DNA of 64,000 bases from Prosthecobacter debontii (lineage in GTDB: Bacteria; Verrucomicrobiota; Verrucomicrobiia; Verrucomicrobiales; Verrucomicrobiaceae), in NCBI RefSeq assembly GCF_900167535.1, contig NZ_FUYE01000006.1, positions 62,001 through 126,000 of the forward strand, written 5' to 3'. The notes beneath the pieces were generated by a model that was given only the letters and a program-made list of their open reading frames with translations, was not told where the DNA came from and ran no database searches. Shown here in pieces: positions 46,653-55,300 of this stretch. Numbering within the stretch: position 1 is the first letter of the stretch; every line of letters starts with the position of its first letter. The translations under genes and the position numbers were made by a program.

Positions 46653-47267
46653 GTGCCTAGAATAGACATCCCTCGCAAATCTATTTACCGCCTGTCCATT
46701 TATCAGCGTTGCCTAAGCAAGCTTCGCGAAAACGATGTTGATACGGTGTCGTCGGAAGCTTTGGCCAAGGCGGCCGGGGTGAAGCCGACTCAGTTGCGCA
46801 AGGATTTGGCTTACTTCGGTCAGTTCGGCACACGCGGCCTGGGTTATAACGTGGATGTGCTCAGCAGCACCATTTCCGAGGTGCTGGGGCATAATCGCTT
46901 GCAGCCCGTCATCCTCGTCGGGGTGGGGAATCTCGGTTCCGCCCTGCTGCGCTACGGGGGGTTCCGCAAGGAAGGTTTCGAAGTCGTGGCCGCCTTTGAT
47001 GTCAACCCGAAGCGTCAGCCGGATCTTGCCACCCCCATCCTGGCCATCACGGCGATGATGGAGTTCATCCAGGAAAACCAGGTGAAGATGGCCATTCTGG
47101 CCGTGCCTGCCGTGGCGGCCCAGAGCGTGACGAATCAGATGGTCGAAGCTGGCATCCAGGCCATCCTGAATTTCTCCCCCTCCGTGCTGGACGTGCCCGA
47201 GCATGTGGTGGTGAACAGCGTGGACCTGGCGGTGGAGCTGGAGAACCTCAGCTACTTCATTCGTTAA
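46653..47267 (+). CDS. rex: Redox-sensing transcriptional repressor Rex
   Basis: 204 residues from GTG 46653. N-terminal winged helix (TVSSEALAKAAGVKPTQLRK, cut here to the recognition region) and Rossmann domain VILVGVGNLGSALL; ends with the domain-swap helix VDLAVELENLSYFIR. It senses NADH/NAD+ and represses fermentative and respiratory genes under high NAD+. This is noteworthy near an NADase-rich island but not linked to it. Confidence 0.94.
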   Translation: MPRIDIPRKSIYRLSIYQRCLSKLRENDVDTVSSEALAKAAGVKPTQLRKDLAYFGQFGTRGLGYNVDVLSSTISEVLGHNRLQPVILVGVGNLGSALLRYGGFRKEGFEVVAAFDVNPKRQPDLATPILAITAMMEFIQENQVKMAILAVPAVAAQSVTNQMVEAGIQAILNFSPSVLDVPEHVVVNSVDLAVELENLSYFIR

Positions 47268-47348
47268 GATCGGATTCGATCACGGGTCCGCCGCAGGCGG
47301 TGGACGAAGTCCGAACGGAAAGGGGATGAAGGCATCGTTGGATGCCAT

Positions 47349-47460
47349 CGCGGCCTGAAGCGCCGCTCGGATTCAGCCCAGGCCGTCAGGCCTGGGGTGG
47401 AGGTGAAGGCCCTGTTTCAAGCCAGGGTCGCGCTCTGAAGGAGCGCGGGAACGTGTGGCG
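47349..47460 (-). repeat. Palindromic repeat, fragment C of the 415-bp family
   Basis: Contains GCGGCCTGAAGCGCCGC, CAGGCC-GTC-AGGCCTG and CGCGCTCTGAAGGAGCGCG in the same order and orientation as copy B (26707-27121) but lacks the outer parts. A related short hairpin (CGACACG/CGTGTCG arms around TTCCCGC...TTTCAGG) lies at 45419-45453. Confidence 0.7.
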
Positions 47461-47479
47461 CTCTCACCGAATCTCCGAC

Positions 47480-47791
47480 CTACGCCTTCCCCGTGCGGGT
47501 GCGTTTGGCTTCTTGTTTCAGGAAGAGCGGCTCCAGCGTCTGGCTGATCCAGGCGAAGGCGGCGTCCAGGCCGTCCTTCTGATAAATGACGCCGATCTCC
47601 GCCTCCACCTTGGTGGGGTTGCCCACGCAGTTGAGGAATTGATTGCAGGTGAAGCGGGTCTTCATCTCCGCATCCACGCGGCCCTGGGTGCGCAGGATGT
47701 GGCTGCGCACGTAGAGCTCCAGCACGGCATCCCCCACCCAGGCGTCTTGGCGGAGTTGATCGAGGATTTCGGACTGGGTGGGATTGGCCAT
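47480..47791 (-). CDS. Mini-III-like small RNase III-domain protein
   Basis: 103 residues from ATG 47791. QDAWVGDAVLELYVRSHIL matches the signature of the RNase III/Mini-III catalytic helix (xxxxGDAVLEL with Asp), and GNPTKVEAEIGVIYQKDGLDAAFAWI the second one with Glu. There is no dsRNA-binding domain. Bacillus Mini-III processes 23S rRNA precursor; by analogy this could do so. Frame is open upstream to 47881 but unsupported. Confidence 0.75.
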   Translation of the reverse strand: MANPTQSEILDQLRQDAWVGDAVLELYVRSHILRTQGRVDAEMKTRFTCNQFLNCVGNPTKVEAEIGVIYQKDGLDAAFAWISQTLEPLFLKQEAKRTRTGKA

Positions 47792-47947
47792 GGAGGGGAA
47801 AGATGAACGCTGACCGTGCCGGATTTTTCGCCTCAGGGCAACTCCTGACCGCAGGGACAGGAAAGGTTTGTTTTTGAGCAAGGTGACTGAAGGGCTTGTC
47901 TTTGCTTAGCTAACCCTCGTATGGTGATTCGTTCCCCGATTTCTCTC

Positions 47948-49468
47948 ATGAAAATGCGCCCCCTTCTCCCTGTCCTCGCTGCGCTGGCCTACACCCTTCC
48001 CACCATCGCCCAGGATCTGGTGCCGGAGACGGTCCCGGCGGCCTCACCCCCTCCGGAGTCGGCCCCGCTGATCGATGAATGGGAGAGCATCGTGAACATC
48101 GATGCCTCGGTGCTGATGCCGGACTACCGCGAGCCGTGGAACTCCGGCCAGCCCTCGGGCGGCTCCGGCACCGGCTTTCTGATCGGGAAAAACCGCTTCC
48201 TCACCAATGCTCATGTGGTGAGCAATGCCATCAAGCTGGTCATCCGCACCACCAATGACCCGGAGCCGCATCCGGCACGGGTGGTCTTCATCGCCCATGA
48301 CTGTGACCTCGCCATCATCGAGGCGGAGGATGGCACCCCGTTTGAGAAACTGAAGCCGCTGAGCTTCGGCGGCATTCCGAAGCTGAACACGGAGGTGATC
48401 GCCGTGGGTTACCCCATCGGGGGAGATCGCATCTCCGTCACCCGCGGGGTGGTCTCGCGCATCGACTTCCGCCCTTACAGCCATAGCGGGGTGGATTCAC
48501 ACCTCGCCATCCAGGTGGATGCGGCCATCAACCCAGGAAACTCCGGCGGCCCGGTGATCCAGGAGGGGAAAGTCGTCGGTGTGGCCTTCCAGGGCTTCAG
48601 TGGCCGGGTGGCGCAGAATGTCGGTTACATCATCCCCGTGCCGGTGGTGGAGCGTTTCCTGAAGGACGTGGAAGACGGCCACTACGACCACTATGTGGAT
48701 CTGGCGGTGAGTGATTTCGCCATCGAAAACAGCGCCCAGAAAAAGGCCCTGGGCCTGAATGGGGATGGCGTGGGCGTCATGATCGCCGATGTGGAGCCTG
48801 CGGGCAGTGCCGGTGGCCTGCTGAAGCGTGGGGATGTGCTGCTCTCCATGGATGATAATCCGGTGATGAACAACGGCCTCATCCGCTTCCAAGGGGAGCT
48901 GATGGACATGAATGAAGTGGTGGAGCGCAAATTTGCCGGAGATAAGTTGAAGCTGGCCTACCTGCGGGATGGCAAGAAGCTGGAGAAGGAGCTGACGCTG
49001 AAGCGCTTCGACCCCTATGTGCGCCTGGGTGAGCAATACAATCAGCGCCCGCGCTACATCGTCTATGCCGGTCTGGTCTTCCAGCCCATGGATAAGAACC
49101 TGATGGATACCTACCAGATCGGTGACAGTGCGGCGAACTACATGTTTGACAATTTTCTTACCGAAAAACTCTACGTGGAACGGCCCGAGCCCGTGCTGCT
49201 GACGAACATCCTCACCGATGAAGTGAACACCTACATCACCCCCTACGCGCAGAGCGTGGTGGATGAGATCAACGGCGTGAAAATCCGCAGCCTCAAAGAT
49301 GTGAAAGAGGCCCTCGCGAAAAAAGGCGATAAGCCGGACTTCGTGGTCATCAAGCTCATGGAAAAGGACCGCCCGCTGGTGCTGAAGCGCGACCTCGCTG
49401 AGACCGCTCACCCGCGGATCATGCAGACCTACAACATCCCGGAGGACGCCTACCTCGGCGCTGAATAA
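47948..49468 (+). CDS. HtrA/Deg-type periplasmic serine protease
   Basis: 506 residues from ATG 47948, which starts the signal peptide (residues 1-21). Trypsin-like domain with a complete triad: H89 in LTNAHVV, D120 in AHDCDLAII, S199 in NPGNSGGP. It is followed by a PDZ domain (about 245-340, VGVMIADVEPAGSAGGLLKRGD) and a C-terminal extension (RPRYIVYAGLVFQPM onward) as in plant and cyanobacterial Deg9-like proteases. Quality-control protease of the periplasm. Its pseudo-enzyme paralogue follows after 57 bp. Confidence 0.93.
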   Translation: MKMRPLLPVLAALAYTLPTIAQDLVPETVPAASPPPESAPLIDEWESIVNIDASVLMPDYREPWNSGQPSGGSGTGFLIGKNRFLTNAHVVSNAIKLVIRTTNDPEPHPARVVFIAHDCDLAIIEAEDGTPFEKLKPLSFGGIPKLNTEVIAVGYPIGGDRISVTRGVVSRIDFRPYSHSGVDSHLAIQVDAAINPGNSGGPVIQEGKVVGVAFQGFSGRVAQNVGYIIPVPVVERFLKDVEDGHYDHYVDLAVSDFAIENSAQKKALGLNGDGVGVMIADVEPAGSAGGLLKRGDVLLSMDDNPVMNNGLIRFQGELMDMNEVVERKFAGDKLKLAYLRDGKKLEKELTLKRFDPYVRLGEQYNQRPRYIVYAGLVFQPMDKNLMDTYQIGDSAANYMFDNFLTEKLYVERPEPVLLTNILTDEVNTYITPYAQSVVDEINGVKIRSLKDVKEALAKKGDKPDFVVIKLMEKDRPLVLKRDLAETAHPRIMQTYNIPEDAYLGAE

Positions 49469-49525
49469 GCCCCCGCTCCGGAGCCCCCTGCCACCCCTTT
49501 TTCCCTCACATCGTCTCTTCGATTC

Positions 49526-51181
49526 ATGAAGCCTTTCCTCACCCTCGCGCTCCTGTTTCTCACCGGCATCGCCACGGCCCCAGCCCAGACGGCCGCCTCG
49601 GCGGCTGAAACGCCCGCTGCCCCACCCCGCCTGGCCCCGCCTGCCACCCCCCCACCCCCTGGAAAACCGCAGGAGCCCAGCCCGGGCCACAATCCCATCG
49701 GCACCATCGCCAAACCCGGCCCCATGCGCCCGCTGGAGCGCACCACTCCGCAGTCCCCCATCCTCCAGGCCAATTCCCTGCTGAAGGTCAACGTCACCTA
49801 CCAGGGCTACAATCAGCGCATCCCCTGGCAGAAAGACAGCGCCGGAGGCCGCCGCGGTCTCGGCGTGGTGCTGGAGGGGAACCGCGTGCTCGTCACCGCC
49901 CAGATGGTGGCGGACGCCACCTACATCGAGCTGGAACTGCCCGAGAGCGGTCAGAAGATCGCCGCCCGTGTCCTGGCCGTGGATTATGAGGCCAACCTCG
50001 CCCTGCTGGCCGCCAATTCCATCCCCGCGCGCAACGCCAGCTTCTTCGCCGGCCTCACCCCCATGGAGGTGGACACCTCCGCCCGCATCGGTGACACCCT
50101 GGTGGTTTGGCAGACCGGCCGCGTGGGAGATCTCATCGTCACCCCCATGCGCGTGAGCAAGGTGATGAACCAGGGGTACGTCGTCGATAACGCCAGCTTC
50201 ATCGTCTATGAAGCCCAGGGCATCATCCGCAGTGAGGCCAACAGCTTCACCCTGCCGGTGGCTAAGGGCGGCAAGCTGGCCGCCCTGCTGCTGCGTTACG
50301 ACTCGAAAAACCAGATCGCCACCCTCCTGCCCGCACCGATCATCGAGCACTTCCTCAAAGACGTGGCGGATGGTCAATACGATGGTTTCCCCTCCATGGG
50401 CATCGAGTTCCAGATCACCCTGGATGACCAGTTCCGTGAGTATCTGGGCATGAAGCCGGAGCAGCCCGGCGTTTACATCAGCGGCGTCACCCCTGGGGCC
50501 TCCGCCGACAAAGCCGGGGTGAAAAAAGGCGATATCATGATGGCCATCAACGGCTACTCCATCGACTCCCGTGGCGACTACATCGACCCCCAATTCGGCC
50601 CTCTCAGCGTCAGCCACGTCGTGCGCGGCAAGGCCTTCGTCGGTGATGAAGTGGAGATGAAAGTGCTGCGGGATGGCAAGGAGATCACCCTGAAGGGCAA
50701 GCTCGCCCGCAAGCAACCGGACGACTACCTCGTGCGGCCCTACCTCTTCGATCAGGGTCCGAAATACCTGCTCAGCGGCGGTCTGCTCTTCCAGGAGCTC
50801 ACCCGACCCTACCTGAACACCTTTGGCAGCGAGCAGCAGGGCGGCCCCATCCTGCGCCTCAACCGCATCGCTGGTAGCCCGGAAGCCTATGAGAAAAAAG
50901 GTGTCAAACACATCGTCTTCCTCAGCGCCGTGCTGCCCACCGTCAGCACCCAGGGTTACGAGCGCCTCAGCGGCCAGATCGTGGAGGAGATCAATGGCGT
51001 GACCATCAAGCAACTCGGCGACGTGGCCGAGGCCTTCAAAAAACCTCAGAACGGCCTCCACACCGTCAAGCTCGAGCAGTATCCCTTCATCATCTACCTG
51101 GACGCCATCAAGGTGGAGCGGGATAACCTCCAGCTCATGAACGGCATGTTCCGCATCGGCAGCCTCTCCCGCCTGGACTAG
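49526..51181 (+). CDS. HtrA-like pseudoprotease with PDZ domain
   Basis: 551 residues with signal peptide (1-22) and a Pro/Ala-rich linker (25-75). It is homologous to the protease gene just upstream over its whole length, including the C-terminal extension (YLLSGGLLFQELTRP), but all three catalytic positions are replaced: TAQMVAD (M127 for His), EANLAL (N157 for Asp), VAKGGK (K247 for Ser). The PDZ domain is intact (PGVYISGVTPGASADKAGVKKGD). It probably binds the same substrates or assembles with the active protease. Duplication followed by loss of catalysis is inferred. Confidence 0.88.
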   Translation: MKPFLTLALLFLTGIATAPAQTAASAAETPAAPPRLAPPATPPPPGKPQEPSPGHNPIGTIAKPGPMRPLERTTPQSPILQANSLLKVNVTYQGYNQRIPWQKDSAGGRRGLGVVLEGNRVLVTAQMVADATYIELELPESGQKIAARVLAVDYEANLALLAANSIPARNASFFAGLTPMEVDTSARIGDTLVVWQTGRVGDLIVTPMRVSKVMNQGYVVDNASFIVYEAQGIIRSEANSFTLPVAKGGKLAALLLRYDSKNQIATLLPAPIIEHFLKDVADGQYDGFPSMGIEFQITLDDQFREYLGMKPEQPGVYISGVTPGASADKAGVKKGDIMMAINGYSIDSRGDYIDPQFGPLSVSHVVRGKAFVGDEVEMKVLRDGKEITLKGKLARKQPDDYLVRPYLFDQGPKYLLSGGLLFQELTRPYLNTFGSEQQGGPILRLNRIAGSPEAYEKKGVKHIVFLSAVLPTVSTQGYERLSGQIVEEINGVTIKQLGDVAEAFKKPQNGLHTVKLEQYPFIIYLDAIKVERDNLQLMNGMFRIGSLSRLD

Positions 51182-51191
51182 GCGGGAGAAG

Positions 51192-51340
51192 ATGGCTGGC
51201 TGGATAGGTGGATGAATGGATGCCAAGGCGGCATCGTGGGGGCAGCGGAGGCGCTTGCCAGGAGGGTAGGCTTCACCAGCGACTCTGAAGTCGGGCCCCT
51301 GCCTCTGGCGCTTGCGCATCCATCCACTTATCCATTGACC
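51192..51340. repeat. GGATGA-type inverted-arm repeat, copy at 51.2 kb
   Basis: Left arm GATAGGTGGATGAATGGAT-like around 51204-51223, right arm GCATCCATCCACTTATCC near 51316-51333, with GAAGTC/CGACTTC-type hairpins in between (ACTCTGAAGTCGG region). Related to copies at 12.1 and 35.5 kb. Confidence 0.5.
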
Positions 51341-51432
51341 CAGCGATCCCTTCGCCCTCTCCGCGAAACTGCCGGAAGGCCCCCCTTGCACTCTGCCGCT
51401 GAAATGGCATAGAAAGAGAAGACCGACCCTCC

Positions 51433-52140
51433 ATGCCCCACGCTCTCCTCATCAAATTCCCCGGCACCAACTGCGATCTTGAAACCTCCCGCGCTCTGGA
51501 GGCCGCTGGTTTCACCGCTGAAGTCATGCCCGTGGCCCATCTGGAGCCCACCTCTTTGGACAAAGCGCAGCTCGTGGTTTTCTCCGGCGGCTTCAGCTAT
51601 GGTGACTACGTCATGAGCGGCCGCATCGCTCAGCTCATCACCAAGCACAAGCTCGGCGAGCGCCTGAAGCAGTTCGTGGCCAATGGCGGTTACGTGCTCG
51701 GCATCTGCAACGGTTTCCAGATCCTTACCCAGCTCGATCTCCTGCCTCGCGGCAGCCTGATCCACAACACCAGCGGCCGCTTCATCTGCCGCTGGGCCCC
51801 GCTGAAAAAGAACGGCAATACCAGCCCCTTCCTCAAGGCCCTGCCCGAGAACTTCGAACTGCCCGTGGCCCACGCCGAAGGCCGCTTCGTCGGCGAGCCC
51901 GGCGATGCTGAAAAATACCTCAAGGACGGCCACGCCGCCCTGCTCTATGGCAAGGACGTCAACGGCTCCACCGCCCAGATCGCCGGTCTGCAGGACGACA
52001 CCGGCCGCGTCTTCGGCCTCATGCCCCACCCCGAGCGCTTCATCGCCAAAAACACCCACTACGATCCCGATTGGAACGCTGCCGAACAAGGCTGGGGCTA
52101 CTACCTCTTCAAAGGCGTCGCCGAAGCCATCGCCGCCTAG
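51433..52140 (+). CDS. purQ: Phosphoribosylformylglycinamidine synthase subunit PurQ
   Basis: 235 residues; class I glutamine amidotransferase. C92 in LGICNGFQ, H199 and E201 in PHPERF form the triad. It supplies ammonia to PurL in purine synthesis. Start MPHALLIKFPGTNC is canonical. purL and purS are not nearby. Confidence 0.96.
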   Translation: MPHALLIKFPGTNCDLETSRALEAAGFTAEVMPVAHLEPTSLDKAQLVVFSGGFSYGDYVMSGRIAQLITKHKLGERLKQFVANGGYVLGICNGFQILTQLDLLPRGSLIHNTSGRFICRWAPLKKNGNTSPFLKALPENFELPVAHAEGRFVGEPGDAEKYLKDGHAALLYGKDVNGSTAQIAGLQDDTGRVFGLMPHPERFIAKNTHYDPDWNAAEQGWGYYLFKGVAEAIAA

Positions 52141-52384
52141 GCGGGTGGGACTGTTCGTCCCAGTGAAAACTGAGGCCGACAGGGTGAAGGGGTAAGCCGA
52201 CACACGTGTCGGTTAGCTTCCTTTGGGGTGAAAAATGAGGCAGGCCGGGCTGGCCCTGCCTTCCAGGCCCGATGGTTCAGAGTCGTGGGCTTATAGGGTC
52301 TCTCAGGTGCGTCACGCATCTATGCAGATCCGTCAGGCTTCCCACACCCTTGCGAGGCCTCCGAAGATCCGCTAAGAGTGGCAC
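52141..52384 (+). promoter_or_regulatory. 244-bp leader region of the Roco gene
   Basis: Holds three hairpins: GGGAC-TGTTC-GTCCC at 52146-52162 just after purQ (possible terminator, no T-run), CCGACAC-AC-GTGTCGG at 52197-52212 followed by a T-rich tail, and GGCAGGCC-GGGCT-GGCCCTGCC at 52242-52263. No promoter pair was found. Confidence 0.4.
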
Positions 52385-55300
52385 ATGGCCTCCCATCCCG
52401 AAGGACTCAGCATCGCTCGTCAACGCATCGCCGAGGAAAAAGAGAAACGCACAGGCTTCCTCGACCTCGGCATGCTCGGCCTGAAAGAATGGCCCGAAGA
52501 ACTCTGGGAACTGGGGCATTTGACGGGGCTGAATTTAGGAAGTGGATGGCCTGATAATAATGGACAGTGGATATACTTGGGTGATGAACTGGAGGAAAAT
52601 CAGTTGCCAGACAAGGGTATTAACTGGCTACATATTCCAAACCTAAAACGCCTCTTTTATTGCAGGGACTATTTACGTGGCTATGCGTGGCAAGATATTT
52701 CCCACCTTCAAGTTTTGACAAAATTGGAAGAATTGGATTTTTGTGGCTGTAATGTGCGATCACTGGAACCTCTGTCTAAGCTTAAATTATTAAAAAAACT
52801 AAGATGCGGAAGCAATCCCTGGGCTGATGCAACGCCTCTGGAACAGCTCCAATCATTGGAAGCTTTGGATTGCTGTGCCACTAATTTAACAAGTTTGGAG
52901 CCAATCTCTAAGTTGGTGAACTTAAAGGAACTGAACATTTCGAGCATAGATCTTCTGGATATAAGACCAATTGCTCAGAATAATAATCTTGAAAGTATTG
53001 ATTTTTACGAAACAAGTATCACTACCGGACTTGAGCCACTTGAGTGTCTCCTTAATTTACGGCACATTAATTGTGGGGGAAGTGGTATTACGGACTTGGG
53101 GCCGATACGAAATTTATCCCGTCTTGTTAAGCTAGTTTGCTCGAAAAATCCTATAAACTCATTGGAGCCCATCTCTGATTTGATTAATTTGCTAGAATTG
53201 GAATGTTATTCTATTAATGTCACCAATCTAGATGCATTGAATGGATTGGAATATCTTGAGAGGCTTGATTGTTCATACACGAAAATTAGCGACTTAGCTG
53301 CCTTGGTCGGTTTAGATTCCTTGAGTCACCTCGATTGCTCATACACGAAAATATGCGACTTAAGCGTGATGAGCGCGTTGCATTCTTTGCAGAATCTGAA
53401 TTGTTCGAATACGAAAGTTAGTAAATTGGAGCCACTTTGCGGGTTGAGTTATTTACATAGTCTCAATTGTTCTAACACGCAGATCAGCAATCTAGATGCT
53501 TTGAGTTCGCTTAAATCTCTAAGGTTGTTGAATTGCGAAAAAACGGGTGTAGATGACCTGCTGCCTTTAGTTGGGTTAGAATGTTTGGAAAGTATTAACA
53601 TTTCAAGAACGAACGTCAGTGATCTGAAGCCGTTGACGATGTTGCTTGGCTTGAAATCTATCGTTGCCTCTTTTGTTCCTATCCATTCTATCCCAAGTGA
53701 AATCATTTGGAGTCCCGTCATCCAGCATCTAATACTTTACGTTACATGCATTCAAAGTGTCCCAAGAGAGGTATTATCTCCCAATAGTTACACCTCCTGT
53801 CTCGAATCTCTCCGGGCTCACTTCCAGGACCTGGAGGCAGGTGAAGCTCTGCTGCCGGATGTGAAGGTGATGGTGCTGGGCAATGGCCGGATCGGCAAGA
53901 CCCAGATCTGCAATCGGCTGCGGGGTTTGCCTTTCGAGGCCGAGTCGGATAGCACCCATGGCATCACGGTGACGACGACACCGCTGAAGTGGGGCGGGCA
54001 CTCTTGCCCGCCTTGTCTTCCTGCTTCCGTCGCAGACGGACTGGCCCATCCGCCTTCAGAAACCAGCGGGCAGGAGTGCCCGCGCTCCTCTCAAGAGGCG
54101 CAAGCGGCGAAGTCGCGAAGCGAGTGCCCACCTCACTTGTTGCGACTCTGGGACTTCGGCGGGCAGGACATCTACCATGGCACGCATGCGCTCTTCATGC
54201 GCAGCCGGGCGCTGTTTCTCCTGGTGTGGACACCGGACTCGGAGAATAGCGAGACGCATGTGCATAAGGGCATGACCTTTCGCAATCAGCCGCTGCCCTA
54301 CTGGTTGGCCTACATCCGTCATCTGGCGGGCGTGCAGAGCCCCGTGCTGGTAATCCAAAATCAGTGTGATGCCCCAGCCGATGAAAGGCTGCGCCCGCCT
54401 GTGGAGGACACGCTTTTACAACCCTTCGATCTGAAAAAAATGCTGCACTACAGCGCCTACAATCGACGGGGGCATGCGGCTCTGGAAGAGGCGCTTCAAG
54501 ATGCGATCGAGCACCTGCGCCAGACCCAAGGGCATGCGGTGATCGGTAAGGGCAGGCTGGCGGTGAAACAGCACATCGAGGCTCTGCAAAAGGCCGATGC
54601 GGAGATCCCCGAGGTGGCGCTGAAAAAGAACCGCACGATCGCGCGAATGCATTTTCAGCAAATCTGTGACACCTGTCAGGGCGTCAGCAGTCCCGATCAT
54701 TTGTTAGACTACCTGCACCAGACGGGAATCGTGTTTTACCAGAAGGGTCTTTTTGACGATCAGATCATCCTGGATCAGGCCTGGGCGCTGGAGGCGGTGT
54801 ATGCGGTCTTTAACCGGGAGAAGTGCTACAAGACCCTGAAGCAGATCCGGGGGCGCTTCACCCGCAGCCTGCTGGAGAGCCTTGTCTGGCAGCAACACAG
54901 TGAGGAGGAGCAGAAGCTTTTCCTCACCATGATGAAGAGCTGCGGCATCTGCTTCGTGCATCGGCGGGGAGATCAACAGCGCGGGATCGAGACCGAATAC
55001 ATCGCCCCGGATCTGCTGCCTGAGTATGCTGAGGTGGAGGATGAGGTGGCGGCGCAGTGGGATAGCACCGCCGTCTGTGACGAGGTGCAGATGGAGGTGG
55101 GCTTCCTCCACGCCGGGCTGATGCGTGGGCTGCTCTCCCGCATCGGCTCCGAAGCAGGCATGACGGCGGTGTATTGGAAAGATGGAGTGTGCCTCTATGA
55201 GAAGAAAACGCGCAGCCATGCCCGGATCGAACAACGGCCTGTGAATCGAAGCGACGCTAGCCCGTGCAGCGGGATCATCCACCTGCGGGCCTATGGTGGG

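Noticed and set aside
48497..51391. 964-codon open frame on the minus strand opposite the HtrA pair
   Set aside because: It lies antisense to two clear protease genes, and its composition (His/Asp/Gly-rich) is that of a complementary-strand shadow in GC-rich DNA.
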